Source: Callipepla californica brunnescens
Taxonomy: Eukaryota; Chordata; Aves; Galliformes; Odontophoridae
Direction: 5' to 3'
Assembly (NCBI GenBank): GCA_023055505.1
Contig: JALIRH010000098.1
Span: forward strand, 496,001-560,000
DNA: 64,000 bases
A program made the translations under genes and the position numbers. Positions 1 to 12,300 of this stretch are shown one piece after another. How positions within the stretch are numbered: position 1 is the stretch's first letter; the number at the start of each line of letters is the position of its first letter. A model generated the notes under the pieces. The model had not been told where the DNA came from. It saw only the letters and a list, made by a program, of their open reading frames with translations, and did no database searches.

Positions 1-967
1 TAACCCTAACCCTAACCCTAACCCTAACCCTAACCCTACCCTAACCCTAACCCTAACCCTAACCCTTACCCTAACCCTTACCCTAACCCTAGCCTAACCC
101 AAACCCTAACCCTAACCCTACCCTAACCCTAACCCTAACCCTAACCCTAACCCTAACCCTACCCCTAACCCTACTTTACCCTAACCCTAATCCTAACACT
201 AACTCTAACTTTATTCCTTACCCTAACACTAATCCAATCCCGAACCGTAACCCTAATCCTAGCCCTAACTCTAACTTTATTCGTAACCCTACCCCTAATC
301 CAAACAATAACCCTTACCCTAATCAAACCCTATCCCTATTCCTAACCCTTACCCTAACCGTATCACAATCCCTATCCTAACTCTTACCATAACCCAAACC
401 CTAACCTAACCCTAACCCTAACCCTAACCCTATCCCTAACCCCTACCCTAACCCTAACCCTACCCTAACCTTAACTCTACCCTAACCGTATCCCTACCCT
501 AACCCTAACCCTAATCCTAGCCCTTACTCTAACTTTATTCCTAACCCTACCCCTGATCCAAACACTAACCCTAACCTTAATGTAACCCTAACCCTATTCC
601 TAACCCTTACCCTAACTGTATCCCATTCCCTATCCTAACTCTTACCATAACCCTAACCCTGATGCTAATGCTAACCCTAACCCTGAATCTAACCCTTACC
701 CTAACCCTATCCCTTACCCAGAAGCTAACACTTAGCGTTGTACAATACCTAACCGTACCCTAACCCTATCCCTAAACCTAAAAGGAACCCAAACTCTAAC
801 CCTAAATCTGTCCCTGAGCCTAACCTTCAACCTTACCCTAACCTTAACCCTAACCCTGTTCCATTCTCTAAACATATCTGTAAGCATTACCTTCATCCTA
901 ACTCGAACTCTACCCTAACCCTATCCCTTTGACCCCAACACAAAACCCAGATTGAGCCTGACCCTAA
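1..967 (+). repeat. Unit block A: C-strand telomeric and telomere-like DNA
   Basis: Described for unit 1, and present in every unit. It begins with exact CCCTAA repeats (to about 170) and becomes progressively degenerate (CCTAACACTAACTCTAAC, CCCTATCC, AACCGTA). A non-telomeric box starting ACCCAGAAGCTAACACTTAGC lies at 716-790 and recurs at 4295-4370 on the other side of the next telomeric tract. The block ends at the palindrome ACCTAGGT (967-974), where the strand bias flips. Confidence 0.9.
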
Positions 968-974
968 CCTAGGT

Positions 975-2462
975 AGCATAAAGTGTATGTAGGGTGAATT
1001 TGAGTTTTAGGGTCAAAGTTAAATTGTTAGTTTTAGGGTTAGGGTGAAGGATTGCTTTAGTTCTAGTATTAGGGTGTTTGGGGTTAGGGTTAGGGTAAGG
1101 ATTTTGGAGTGGATTAGGTTTAGGGTCAGGTTTGGGGGAGTTTTGGGGTTAGGGTTAGATTTAGGATTAGGGTTAGCAAAAAAGTTGTTTTAGTTTTAGT
1201 TTAGGTTAGTGCTAGGATTAGGTTGAGTGTTCTTGTGAAGTTTAGGTTTAGGGTTAGGTTTAGGTTTAGATTGAGGTTTAGGGTAAGGAGTAGGGTTCAT
1301 TTGACTTTTAGGGTCAGAGTAGAGTTAAGTCGTGTTAGGGTTAAGGTTAAGAACAGGATTCAGATTCCAATTAGGTTTTGGGTTCCTACTAGGGATAGGC
1401 CTCAAATTAGTGTTAAGGTTAGGGTTAGGGTTAGGTATAGGGAAAGGGTTAGTGTTAAGGCCAGGGCAAGTGTATGGTTTAGGGTAAAGATTGGATTTAG
1501 GGTTAGGTTTAGATGTAGGTTTGGTTTGATCGTTAGGGTGTGAGAAGGCACCGGCCTTGGATTTCATTTGGAGATTGGGTAAGGTTTAGGAATAGGAATA
1601 ACATTGGTGTTTAAAAGATGATTAGTGTTAGTATTAGGGATAGGGTTACGGTTAGAGTTTAGTTAGGGTTGTTAGTTTTAGAGTGAGGGATAGGGGTATG
1701 GTTTGGTCTAGTACTTGGGTTAGGGTTTGGGATAGTCATAGCATTAGTGTTAGGGTTAGGGTTCCGTTAGGGTTGTGGTAATCTGATGCTAGGTGTCGGG
1801 ATTAGGGTTGTGCTTAAATGTGGGTTTGGTTTGAGGGTCAGAGTTAGGGTTAGGGTAGAGTTAGAATTAGGGTAAGAGTTAGGATTAGGTTTAGGATTAG
1901 GATAAAGATTAGGTTAGGATTAGTGTTGGCTTTAGGGTTGTGTCTGGGAGAAGGGTTAGTGTTAGGGATAGACTTAGGGTAAGAGTAAGTGTTAGGAATA
2001 GGCATAGGTTTTGGGAAAGTTTCAGAGTTTGGACTGGATTTATGATTAGGGTTAGGGACAAAGATTTTTTGAGATTTATGATTAGATTTAGGGAGAAAAG
2101 TAGGCTGACTTGTGGTGTTAGCAGTAGGTTTAGGTTTAGGTTTAGGTTTAGGATTCCATTTGTATTTCTTGATCGAGGTTGGGTTAGTTGGAGTGTAAAG
2201 GTCAGAGTAGGGTTAGGCCTTGGGATAGGGTTAAGGTTTGGAATAGGATTAGGATTCAAATGATGTTACGGGTTGGTGTTAGGGTTAGGGAAAGGTTAGG
2301 ATCAGGGTTGAGGTCAGGGTTAGGTATAGGAAAAGGGTTAGTGTTAGGGCTAGGGCAATTGGAAGGGTTAGGCTTAGGCTTAGATATTAGGGTTAGGTTT
2401 AGGCGGAGGTTTGGTTCGAGTGTCAGGGTGAGAGAAGGGGTAGGCCTGGGGTTTGGTTTTGG
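975..2462 (-). repeat. Unit block B: G-strand (inverted) telomere-like DNA
   Basis: From about 988 the + strand becomes degenerate TTAGGG (GGGTTAGGGTTAGGG, GGTTTAGGTTTAGG), opposite in orientation to block A. It holds inverted diverged copies of boxes found in block D: GTGGTAATCTGATGCT at 1775-1790 is the reverse complement of the AGCATYAGATTACC box seen at 3151, 3785 and 4058. GTGTCAGGGTGAGAGAAGGG near 2420 is the inverse of the CTTCTCTCAGCCTAACACTC-type box near 2740 and 3285. No coding sequence is supported. Confidence 0.9.
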
Positions 2463-2654
2463 GTTACATCATACAAATCATCCCATACATTAGCTGGGGT
2501 GGGAGGTGCAAGGAACAGCCAGCAAAGTGCTGAGTTCATTCCAATCAGAGGACCTGAAGATCGGGTAGCTACTATCAAACCGTTTGTGTTGCCAATTCCG
2601 ATGATATTTATGGGGCCCTGATGTTATGGTTCAGTGGGGAGTCACTATCAAGTC
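2463..2654 (+). mobile_element. 192-bp island: captured 3' part of a retroviral pro gene (unit 1)
   Basis: This is the only clearly non-telomeric sequence in the unit. By eye it is identical to 54645-54836, where it continues into a provirus. Translated, it shows a protease-like tail: the stretch ATIKPFVLPIP, then a frame break at GGGCCCTGATG followed by DVMVQWGVTIK in another frame. That is the kind of sequence seen at the C-terminal end of betaretroviral and alpharetroviral proteases. The break is shared by all copies, so the provirus had decayed before the island was amplified. The right edge is sharp: AAGTC joins CAAACCC here but AGATTTT in unit 12. Confidence 0.85.
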
Positions 2655-4673
2655 CAAACCCAATCCAAACCCCAAACCTACTCCTATTCCTAAACCTTAT
2701 CTTAACCCTAAACCAAACCCAAACCCAAGGCCCTCCCCTTCTCTCAGCCTAACACTCAAACTAACCTAAACCCGAAACTAACCCTACATTTATCCTAATC
2801 TTATCCATATTCTAAGGCCTAACCCTACTCTGACCAGAAAGCTCATGTTGTCTAAAATCTACCCCTTACCTAAAACCTAAATCGACAAAAAAACCTAACC
2901 CGAAACCTCAACCTAACTCTTCTCCTAACTAGAACACCAGCACTTCACCTTACCCTAACTGGAAACCTAGGACTAAATCCTTACCTTGTCCAGAACCCTA
3001 TTCCTAACCCAAACCAGAATTCTAACCTCTACCCTAACCAAAACCCTTCCCCTAAACCTAAACCTAATGCTACCCTCAACCAAACCCTAGCCCTAAATCC
3101 TACCCTAAAACCAACACCACGTTTAAGCTCAAACCTCAAGCCTCAAAGAAAGCATCAGATTACCGCAGATCTCACCTAACACTAACCCCAATCCAATCCC
3201 TACTACTAACCCCAAACCCAATCCAAACACCAAAACTATTCCTATTCCTAAACCTAACACTAAGCCAGAACCAAACCCAAGGCCTACCCCTTCTCTCAGC
3301 CTGACACTCAAACTAACCTAGATCTGAACGCAACGCTAAATCAAATACTAAAACTCACCCTTAGCCAAGGCCCTTTTAGGACCCTTCCCTGGTCCTAAAA
3401 CTAAAGAGAACCCTACCCCTTCCACTAAACCTTCATCTACATCCCTAACCCTTACCCTAAACCTAAATCTACACCAAAACCTAACCCTAACCCTAACATG
3501 TCTTCTAACTGTAAAACTAACGCTTCACCTAACCCGAACTGAAACCCCAGGACTAAACCTTACCTAACAAACACCTAGCTATATTCCTAACCCTATCCTG
3601 AAACCTAACGTTAACCCTAACCCTAAAAACAACTTGGAAACAAACCCTAACCCTAACCTAACCCTTATCAGAACCCTAAATCTAATCCTAACCGTTACCT
3701 CAATTTAACTCCAATTCTTCCTGAAATCTAAATGGGACCTTAAAACCAACCCCAGATGGAAGCCCAACCCTAAACCTAACACAAAGCATTAGATTACCAC
3801 AGCCATCACCTAACTCTAACCCCAGCCTTAACGCTAATACTATCCCAAACACTATTCCAATTCCTAAACCCAACACAAACCCAAAAACACAAAGCCTACA
3901 ATTCTCACAGCCTAACACTGAAAGGAAACCTAAATCTTACCCTAACTCTAAAACTAATCCAAAGCATGACCACAATTTAAACTCTAAATCTACCTTCAAA
4001 CTAAAGCTGACCCTAACACCAACCTCAAGTAAAAGCCCAACCCTAAGCCTAACACAAAGCATTAGATTACCACAACGCTCACCTAACTTCTAACCCCCAC
4101 CCTAACACTAATACTAAAGCAATCAGATTCCAAATACTAACCCAATTCCTATTCTGAAACCCAAAACTATTCCAAAAACAAACCCAAGGCCTAACCTTTC
4201 TCTCACCCTAACAATCAAAGAAAACCTATTCCTAAACCTAATCCTAAATCTAGTCCTAACCCTAACCCTCACCCTTAATCTAACCCCAACCCCCACCCAG
4301 AAGCTAACACTTAGCATTGTACAATACCTAAACGTACCCCTAATCCTTATCACTAAACCTAAAAGGAACCTGAAACATAGTGCTAAATCCGAACCCTAAC
4401 CCTGAAGACTAACGCTAACAATGAACAAATTCCTATACCTTTTCCTTCCTCCAAATTGATTCCTAGCACTAACCCTAACCCTACATTAACCCTATCCTAA
4501 ACCTAACCCTAACCCTAGCCCTAAACTACATTAACCCTAACCCTAACCCTAACCCTAACCCTAAACCTAAACCTAAACCTAAACCTAACCCTAACCCTAA
4601 CCCTAATTCCTAACCCTTACCTTAACTGTATCACAATCCCTATCCTAATTCTTACCCTAACCCTAACCCTTAC
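2655..4673 (+). repeat. Unit block D: degenerate C-strand telomere-like DNA with internal sub-repeats
   Basis: CCTAA-rich sequence built from diverged sub-repeats. The box AAGCATYAGATTACCRCA recurs at about 3150, 3784 and 4057, and a CCAAGGCCTACCCC-type box at about 2736, 3278 and 4174. The copies at 3785 and 4058 are 273 bp apart and lie in a local direct duplication. The block ends with exact CCCTAA and CCTAAA runs (about 4535-4610), then the next unit's telomeric tract. It carries no gene. Confidence 0.9.
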
Positions 4674-7600
4674 CTAACCCTAACCCTAACTCTAACCCTA
4701 ACCCTAACCCTAACCCTAACCCTAACTCTAACCTTAACCCTAACCCTAACCCTACCCTAACCCTAACCCTAACCCTAACCCTTACCCTAACCCTTACCCT
4801 AACCCTAGCCTAACCCAAACCCTAACCCTAACCCTACCCTAACCCTAACCCTAACCCTAACCCTAACCCTACCCCTAACCCTACTTTACCCTAACCCTAA
4901 TCCTAACACTAACTCTAACTTTATTCCTTACCCTAACACTAATCCAATCCCGAACCGTAACCCTAATCCTAGCCCTAACTCTAACTTTATTCGTAACCCT
5001 ACCCCTAATCCAAACAATAACCCTTACCCTAATCAAACCCTATCCCTATTCCTAACCCTTACCCTAACCGTATCACAATCCCTATCCTAACTCTTACCAT
5101 AACCCAAACCCTAACCTAACCCTAACCCTAACCCTAACCCTATCCCTAACCCCTACCCTAACCCTAACCCTACCCTAACCTTAACTCTACCCTAACCGTA
5201 TCCCTACCCTAACCCTAACCCTAATCCTAGCCCTTACTCTAACTTTATTCCTAACCCTACCCCTGATCCAAACACTAACCCTAACCTTAATGTAACCCTA
5301 ACCCTATTCCTAACCCTTACCCTAACTGTATCCCATTCCCTATCCTAACTCTTACCATAACCCTAACCCTGATGCTAATGCTAACCTTAACCCTGAATCT
5401 AACCCTTACCCTAACCCTATCCCTTACCCAGAAGCTAACACTTAGCGTTGTACAATACCTAACCGTACCCTAACCCTATCCCTAAACCTAAAAGGAACCC
5501 AAACTCTAACCCTAAATCTGTCCCTGAGCCTAACCTTCAACCTTACCCTAACCTTAACCCTAACCCTGTTCCATTCTCTAAACATATCTGTAAGCATTAC
5601 CTTCATCCTAACTCGAACTCTACCCTAACCCTATCCCTTTGACCCCAACACAAAACCCAGATTGAGCCTGACCCTAACCTAGGTAGCATAAAGTGTATGT
5701 AGGGTGAATTTGAGTTTTAGGGTCAAAGTTAAATTGTTAGTTTTAGGGTTAGGGTGAAGGATTGCTTTAGTTCTAGTATTAGGGTGTTTGGGGTTAGGGT
5801 TAGGGTAAGGATTTTGGAGTGGATTAGGTTTAGGGTCAGGTTTGGGGGAGTTTTGGGGTTAGGGTTAGATTTAGGATTAGGGTTAGCAAAAAAGTTGTTT
5901 TAGTTTTAGTTTAGGTTAGTGCTAGGATTAGGTTGAGTGTTCTTGTGAAGTTTAGGTTTAGGGTTAGGTTTAGGTTTAGATTGAGGTTTAGGGTAAGGAG
6001 TAGGGTTAATTTGACTTTTAGGGTCAGAGTAGAGTTAAGTCGTGTTAGGGTTAAGGTTAAGAACAGGATTCAGATTCCAATTAGGTTTTGGGTTCCTACT
6101 AGGGATAGGCCTCAAATTAGTGTTAAGGTTAGGGTTAGGGTTAGGTATAGGGAAAGGGTTAGTGTTAAGGCCAGGGCAAGTGTATGGTTTAGGGTAAAGA
6201 TTGGATTTAGGGTTAGGTTTAGATGTAGGTTTGGTTTGATCGTTAGGGTGTGAGAAGGCACCGGCCTTGGATTTCATTTGGAGATTGGGTAAGGTTTAGG
6301 AATAGGAATAACATTGGTGTTTAAAAGATGATTAGTGTTAGTATTAGGGATAGGGTTACGGTTAGAGTTTAGTTAGGGTTGTTAGTTTTAGAGTGAGGGA
6401 TAGGGGTATGGTTTGGTCTAGTACTTGGGTTAGGGTTTGGGATAGTCATAGCATTAGTGTTAGGGTTAGGGTTCCGTTAGGGTTGTGGTAATCTGATGCT
6501 AGGTGTCGGGATTAGGGTTGTGCTTAAATGTGGGTTTGGTTTGAGGGTCAGAGTTAGGGTTAGGGTAGAGTTAGAATTAGGGTAAGAGTTAGGATTAGGT
6601 TTAGGATTAGGATAAAGATTAGGTTAGGATTAGTGTTGGCTTTAGGGTTGTGTCTGGGAGAAGGGTTAGTGTTAGGGATAGACTTAGGGTAAGAGTAAGT
6701 GTTAGGAATAGGCATAGGTTTTGGGAAAGTTTCAGAGTTTGGACTGGATTTATGATTAGGGTTAGGGACAAAGATTTTTTGAGATTTATGATTAGATTTA
6801 GGGAGAAAAGTAGGCTGACTTGTGGTGTTAGCAGTAGGTTTAGGTTTAGGTTTAGGTTTAGGATTCCATTTGTATTTATTGATCGAGGTTGGGTTAGTTG
6901 GAGTGTAAAGGTCAGAGTAGGGTTAGGCCTTGGGATAGGGTTAAGGTTTGGAATAGGATTAGGATTCAAATGATGTTACGGGTTGGTGTTAGGGTTAGGG
7001 AAAGGTTAGGATCAGGGTTGAGGTCAGGGTTAGGTATAGGAAAAGGGTTAGTGTTAGGGCTAGGGCAATTGGAAGGGTTAGGCTTAGGCTTAGATATTAG
7101 GGTTAGGTTTAGGCGGAGGTTTGGTTCGAGTGTCAGGGTGAGAGAAGGGGTAGGCCTGGGGTTTGGTTTTGGGTTACATCATACAAATCATCCCATACAT
7201 TAGCTGGGGTGGGAGGTGCAAGGAACAGCCAGCAAAGTGCTGAGTTCATTCCAATCAGAGGACCTGAAGATCGGGTAGCTACTATCAAACCGTTTGTGTT
7301 GCCAATTCCGATGATATTTATGGGGCCCTGATGTTATGGTTCAGTGGGGAGTCACTATCAAGTCCAAACCCAATCCAAACCCCAAACCTACTCCTATTCC
7401 TAAACCTTATCTTAACCCTAAACCAAACCCAAACCCAAGGCCCTCCCCTTCTCTCAGCCTAACACTCAAACTAACCTAAACCCGAAACTAACCCTACATT
7501 TATCCTAATCTTATCCATATTCTAAGGCCTAACCCTACTCTGACCAGAAAGCTCATGTTGTCTAAAATCTACCCCTTACCTAAAACCTAAATCGACAAAA

Positions 7601-9377
7601 AAACCTAACCCGAAACCTCAACCTAACTCTTCTCCTAACTAGAACACCAGCACTTCACCTTACCCTAACTGGAAACCTAGGACTAAATCCTGACCTTGTC
7701 CAGAACCCTATTCCTAACCCAAACCAGAATTCTAACCTCTACCCTAACCAAAACCCTTCCCCTAAACCTAAACCTAATGCTACCCTCAACCAAACCCTAG
7801 CCCTAAATCCTACCCTAAAACCAACACCACGTTTAAGCTCAAACCTCAAGCCTCAAAGAAAGCATCAGATTACCGCAGATCTCACCTAACACTAACCCCA
7901 ATCCAATCCCTACTACTAACCCCAAACCCAATCCAAACACCAAAACTATTCCTATTCCTAAACCTAACACTAAGCCAGAACCAAACCCAAGGCCTACCCC
8001 TTCTCTCAGCCTGACACTCAAACTAACCTAGACCTGAACGCAACGCTAAATCAAATACTAAAACTCACCCTTAGCCAAGGCCCTTTTAGGACCCTTCCCT
8101 GGTCCTAAAACTAAAGAGAACCCTACCCCTTCCACTAAACCTTCATCTACATCCCTAACCCTTACCCTAAACCTAAATCTACACCAAAACCTAACCCTAA
8201 CCCTAACATGTCTTCTAACTGTAAAACTAACGCTTCACCTAACCCGAACTGAAACCCCAGGACTAAACCTTACCTAACAAACACCTAGCTATATTCCTAA
8301 CCCTATCCTGAAACCTAACGTTAACCCTAACCCTAAAAACAACTTGGAACCAAACCCTAACCCTAACCTAACCCTTATCAGAACCCTAAATCTAATCCTA
8401 ACCGTTACCTCAATTGAACTCCAATTCTTCCTGAAATCTAAATGGGACCTTAAAACCAACCCCAGATGGAAGCCCAACCCTAAACCTAACACAAAGCATT
8501 AGATTACCACAGCCATCACCTAACTCTAACCCCAGCCTTAACGCTAATACTATCCCAAACACTATTCCAATTCCTAAACCCAACACAAACCCAAAAACAC
8601 AAAGCCTACAATTCTCACAGCCTAACACTGAAAGGAAACCTAAATCTTACCCTAACTCTAAAACTAATCCAAAGCATGACCACAATTTAAACTCGAAATC
8701 TACCTTCAAACTAAAGCTGACCCTAACACCAACCTCAAGTAAAAGCCCAACCCTAAGCCTAACACAAAGCATTAGATTACCACAACGCTCACCTAACTTC
8801 TAACCCCCACCCTAACACTAATACTAAAGCAATCAGATTCCAAATACTAACCCAATTCCTATTCTGAAACCCAAAACTATTCCAAAAACAAACCCAAGGC
8901 CTAACCTTTCTCTCACCCTAACAATCAAAGAAAACCTATTCCTAAACCTAATCCTAAATCTAGTCCTAACCCTAACCCTCACCCTTAATCTAACCCCAAC
9001 CCCCACCCAGAAGCTAACACTTAGCATTGTACAATACCTAAACGTACCCCTAATCCTTATCACTAAACCTAAAAGGAACCTGAAACATAGTGCTAAATCC
9101 GAACCCTAACCCTGAAGACTAACGCTAACAATGAACAAATTCCTATACCTTTTCCTTCCTCCAAATTGATTCCTAGCACTAACCCTAACCCTACATTAAC
9201 CCTATCCTAACCCTAACCCTAACCCTAGCCCTAAACTACATTAACCCTAACCCTAACCCTAACCCTAACCCTAAACCTAAACCTAAACCTAACCCTAACC
9301 CTAACCCTAATTCCTAACCCTTACCTTAACTGTATCACAATCCCTATCCTAATTCTTACCCTAACCCTAACCCTTAC
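4674..9377. repeat. Satellite unit 2
   Basis: Length 4704, the same as unit 10. It shares two variants only with unit 10: CCTGACCTTG near 7690 and GCTAACCTTAACC near 5385. Block order is as in unit 1. Confidence 0.93.
7173..7364 (+). mobile_element. Retroviral pro island, unit 2
   Basis: Second copy of the 192-bp island. It ends at the same AAGTC and then joins C-strand telomere-like DNA. Confidence 0.85.
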
Positions 9378-12300
9378 CTAACCCTAACCCTAACCCTAAC
9401 CCTAACCCTAACCCTAACCCTAACCCTAACCCTAACCCTAACCCTAACTCTAACCTTAACCCTAACCCTAACCCTAACCCTAACCCTACCCTAACCCTAA
9501 CCCTAACCCTAACCCTAACCCTAACCCTACCCTAACCCTAACCCTAACCCTAACCCTTACCCTAACCCTTACCCTAACCCTAGCCTAACCCAAACCCTAA
9601 CCCTAACCCTACCCTAACCCTAACCCTAACCCTAACCCTAACCCTACCCCTAACCCTACTTTACCCTAACCCTAATCCTAACACTAACTCTAACTTTATT
9701 CCTTACCCTAACACTAATCCAATCCCGAACCGTAACCCTAATCCTAGCCCTAACTCTAACTTTATTCGTAACCCTACCCCTAATCCAAACAATAACCCTT
9801 AACCTAATCAAACCCTATCCCTATTCCTAACCCTTACCCTAACCGTATCACAATCCCTATCCTAACTCTTACCATAACCCAAACCCTAACCTAACCCTAA
9901 CCCTAACCCTAACCCTATCCCTAACCCCTACCCTAACCCTAACCCTACCCTAACCTTAACTCTACCCTAACCGTATCCCTACCCTAACCCTAACCCTAAT
10001 CCTAGCCCTTACTCTAACTTTATTCCTAACCCTACCCCTGATCCAAACACTAACCCTAACCTTAATGTAACCCTAACCCTATTCCTAACCCTTACCCTAA
10101 CTGTATCCCATTCCCTATCCTAACTCTTACCATAACCCTAACCCTGATGCTAATGCTAACCCTAACCCTGAATCTAACCCTTACCCTAACCCTATCCCTT
10201 ACCCAGAAGCTAACACTTAGCGTTGTACAATACCTAACCGTACCCTAACCCTATCCCTAAACCTAAAAGGAACCCAAACTCTAACCCTAAATCTGTCCCT
10301 GAGCCTAACCTTCAACCTTACCCTAACCTTAACCCTAACCCTGTTCCATTCTCTAAACATATCTGTAAGCATTACCTTCATCCTAACTCGAACTCTACCC
10401 TAACCCTATCCCTTTGACCCCAACACAAAACCCAGATTGAGCCTGACCCTAACCTAGGTAGCATAAAGTGTATGTAGGGTGAATTTGAGTTTTAGGGTCA
10501 AAGTTAAATTGTTAGTTTTAGGGTTAGGGTGAAGGATTGCTTTAGTTCTAGTATTAGGGTGTTTGGGGTTAGGGTTAGGGTAAGGATTTTGGAGTGGATT
10601 AGGTTTAGGGTCAGGTTTGGGGGAGTTTTGGGGTTAGGGTTAGATTTAGGATTAGGGTTAGCAAAAAAGTTGTTTTAGTTTTAGTTTAGGTTAGTGCTAG
10701 GATTAGGTTGAGTGTTCTTGTGAAGTTTAGGTTTAGGGTTAGGTTTAGGTTTAGATTGAGGTTTAGGGTAAGGAGTAGGGTTCATTTGACTTTTAGGGTC
10801 AGAGTAGAGTTAAGTCGTGTTAGGGTTAAGGTTAAGAACAGGATTCAGATTCCAATTAGGTTTTGGGTTCCTACTAGGGATAGGCCTCAAATTAGTGTTA
10901 AGGTTAGGGTTAGGGTTAGGTATAGGGAAAGGGTTAGTGTTAAGGCCAGGGCAAGTGTATGGTTTAGGGTAAAGATTGGATTTAGGGTTAGGTTTAGATG
11001 TAGGTTTGGTTTGATCGTTAGGGTGTGAGAAGGCACCGGCCTTGGATTTCATTTGGAGATTGGGTAAGGTTTAGGAATAGGAATAACATTGGTGTTTAAA
11101 AGATGATTAGTGTTAGTATTAGGGATAGGGTTACGGTTAGAGTTTAGTTAGGGTTGTTAGTTTTAGAGTGAGGGATAGGGGTATGGTTTGGTCTAGTACT
11201 TGGGTTAGGGTTTGGGATAGTCATAGCATTAGTGTTAGGGTTAGGGTTCCGTTAGGGTTGTGGTAATCTGATGCTAGGTGTCGGGATTAGGGTTGTGCTT
11301 AAATGTGGGTTTGGTTTGAGGGTCAGAGTTAGGGTTAGGGTAGAGTTAGAATTAGGGTAAGAGTTAGGATTAGGTTTAGGATTAGGATAAAGATTAGGTT
11401 AGGATTAGTGTTGGCTTTAGGGTTGTGTCTGGGAGAAGGGTTAGTGTTAGGGATAGACTTAGGGTAAGAGTAAGTGTTAGGAATAGGCATAGGTTTTGGG
11501 AAAGTTTCAGAGTTTGGACTGGATTTATGATTAGGGTTAGGGACAAAGATTTTTTGAGATTTATGATTAGATTTAGGGAGAAAAGTAGGCTGACTTGTGG
11601 TGTTAGCAGTAGGTTTAGGTTTAGGTTTAGGTTTAGGATTCCATTTGTATTTATTGATCGAGGTTGGGTTAGTTGGAGTGTAAAGGTCAGAGTAGGGTTA
11701 GGCCTTGGGATAGGGTTAAGGTTTGGAATAGGATTAGGATTCAAATGATGTTACGGGTTGGTGTTAGGGTTAGGGAAAGGTTAGGATCAGGGTTGAGGTC
11801 AGGGTTAGGTATAGGAAAAGGGTTAGTGTTAGGGCTAGGGCAATTGGAAGGGTTAGGCTTAGGCTTAGATATTAGGGTTAGGTTTAGGCGGAGGTTTGGT
11901 TCGAGTGTCAGGGTGAGAGAAGGGGTAGGCCTGGGGTTTGGTTTTGGGTTACATCATACAAATCATCCCATACATTAGCTGGGGTGGGAGGTGCAAGGAA
12001 CAGCCAGCAAAGTGCTGAGTTCATTCCAATCAGAGGACCTGAAGATCGGGTAGCTACTATCAAACCGTTTGTGTTGCCAATTCCGATGATATTTATGGGG
12101 CCCTGATGTTATGGTTCAGTGGGGAGTCACTATCAAGTCCAAACCCAATCCAAACCCCAAACCTACTCCTATTCCTAAACCTTATCTTAACCCTAAACCA
12201 AACCCAAACCCAAGGCCCTCCCCTTCTCTCAGCCTAACACTCAAACTAACCTAAACCCGAAACTAACCCTACATTTATCCTAATCTTATCCATATTCTAA

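Larger units (their letters stand above)
1..4673. repeat. Satellite unit 1 (left edge cut by window start)
   Basis: Its exact telomeric tract covers roughly 1-170, and base 1 falls inside that tract, so it cannot be told whether base 1 is the chromosome end or the middle of a longer array. It shares private variants with unit 9: CAATTTAACT near 3692 and AACTCTAAATC near 3971, where all other units have G in place of the T. Confidence 0.93.

Noticed and set aside
1..170. Physical chromosome terminus
   Set aside because: The exact CCCTAA tract at the window start is no longer than those at the start of later units, so it may be an internal unit boundary.
1223..2493. Open frames of 60-116 codons that recur in each satellite unit on both strands
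   Set aside because: They follow degenerate telomere repeats, have R/V/F/L/G or N/P/L composition, overlap on both strands, and persist only because the units are copies of each other. No start context, domain or codon bias supports them.
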